A stretch of 5,659 nt of DNA from NCBI GenBank assembly GCA_026987855.1, contig JALSMD010000127.1:1-5659 (forward strand), in the 5' to 3' direction. Below the pieces are notes generated by a model. That model did no database searches. It worked only from the letters and a program-made list of their open reading frames with translations, and was not told where the DNA came from. The DNA is from Candidatus Falkowiibacteriota bacterium (GTDB lineage: Bacteria; Patescibacteriota; Patescibacteriia; Patescibacteriales; JALSMD01). Position numbers and translations under genes: made by a program. Positions 5,641 through 5,659 of the stretch are shown here, piece after piece (position 1 is the stretch's first letter; the number at the start of each line of letters is the position of its first letter).

Positions 5641-5659
5641 ATATTGATGTTTATTTAGG

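Noticed and set aside
5641..5659. Possible start of a next gene at ATG 5647
   Set aside because: The frame meets TAG after two codons; nothing can be supported in the last 19 bases.

Overview
The window is an AT-rich stretch (roughly one third G+C by eye) from a bacterium with compact, same-strand genes. Intergenic gaps are only 32 to 143 bases, and recognisable Shine-Dalgarno sequences are almost absent. These traits, with lysine/isoleucine-rich, low-GC proteins and the mix of genes, fit a Candidate Phyla Radiation (Patescibacteria) genome. This is an inference from style and content; there is no marker gene such as rRNA here. The standard genetic code fits: about 1,740 codons in six genes hold no in-frame TGA. 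All visible stops are TAA or TAG.

Layout, all on the + strand. Positions 2-322 hold the 3' end of a gene whose last ~100 residues look like the C-terminal domain of a CCA-adding tRNA nucleotidyltransferase. It ends in a tandem TAG-TAA. The 143-base gap that follows carries a probable intrinsic terminator (387-415), overlapped at its tail by a strong-looking sigma-70-type promoter (TTGAAA / TATAAT, 418-445). From 466 to 4987 run four genes that look like one small surface-glycan module: a PIG-L/LmbE-type zinc deacetylase (466-1077), a GT-B glycosyltransferase of family GT4 (1136-2281), a ten-helix EamA/DMT-type membrane transporter (2351-3316) and a Wzy_C-type O-antigen ligase/polymerase-like membrane protein (3407-4987). 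After 32 bases comes tsaC/ywlC (5020-5640), the L-threonylcarbamoyladenylate synthase of the tRNA t6A pathway. The last 19 bases carry no gene.

How the genes may work together (inference): the GT4 enzyme adds a sugar, possibly an N-acetylhexosamine, to a lipid-linked or small acceptor. The deacetylase removes an acetyl group from that sugar. The EamA protein could move a lipid-linked or small intermediate across the membrane. The Wzy_C protein would then transfer or polymerise the glycan on the outer face. The two tRNA-maturation genes at the edges are housekeeping neighbours, not part of this pathway.

Points worth a second look: a perfect 26-base palindrome inside the transporter gene (3011-3036), an ~8-residue insertion in the conserved WPGPxT region of TsaC, a ~40-residue insertion in the C-terminal half of the glycosyltransferase, Cys-bearing basic loops in the ligase-like protein, and the lack of Shine-Dalgarno sites. 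I saw no CRISPR array, tRNA/rRNA gene, IS element or attachment site.
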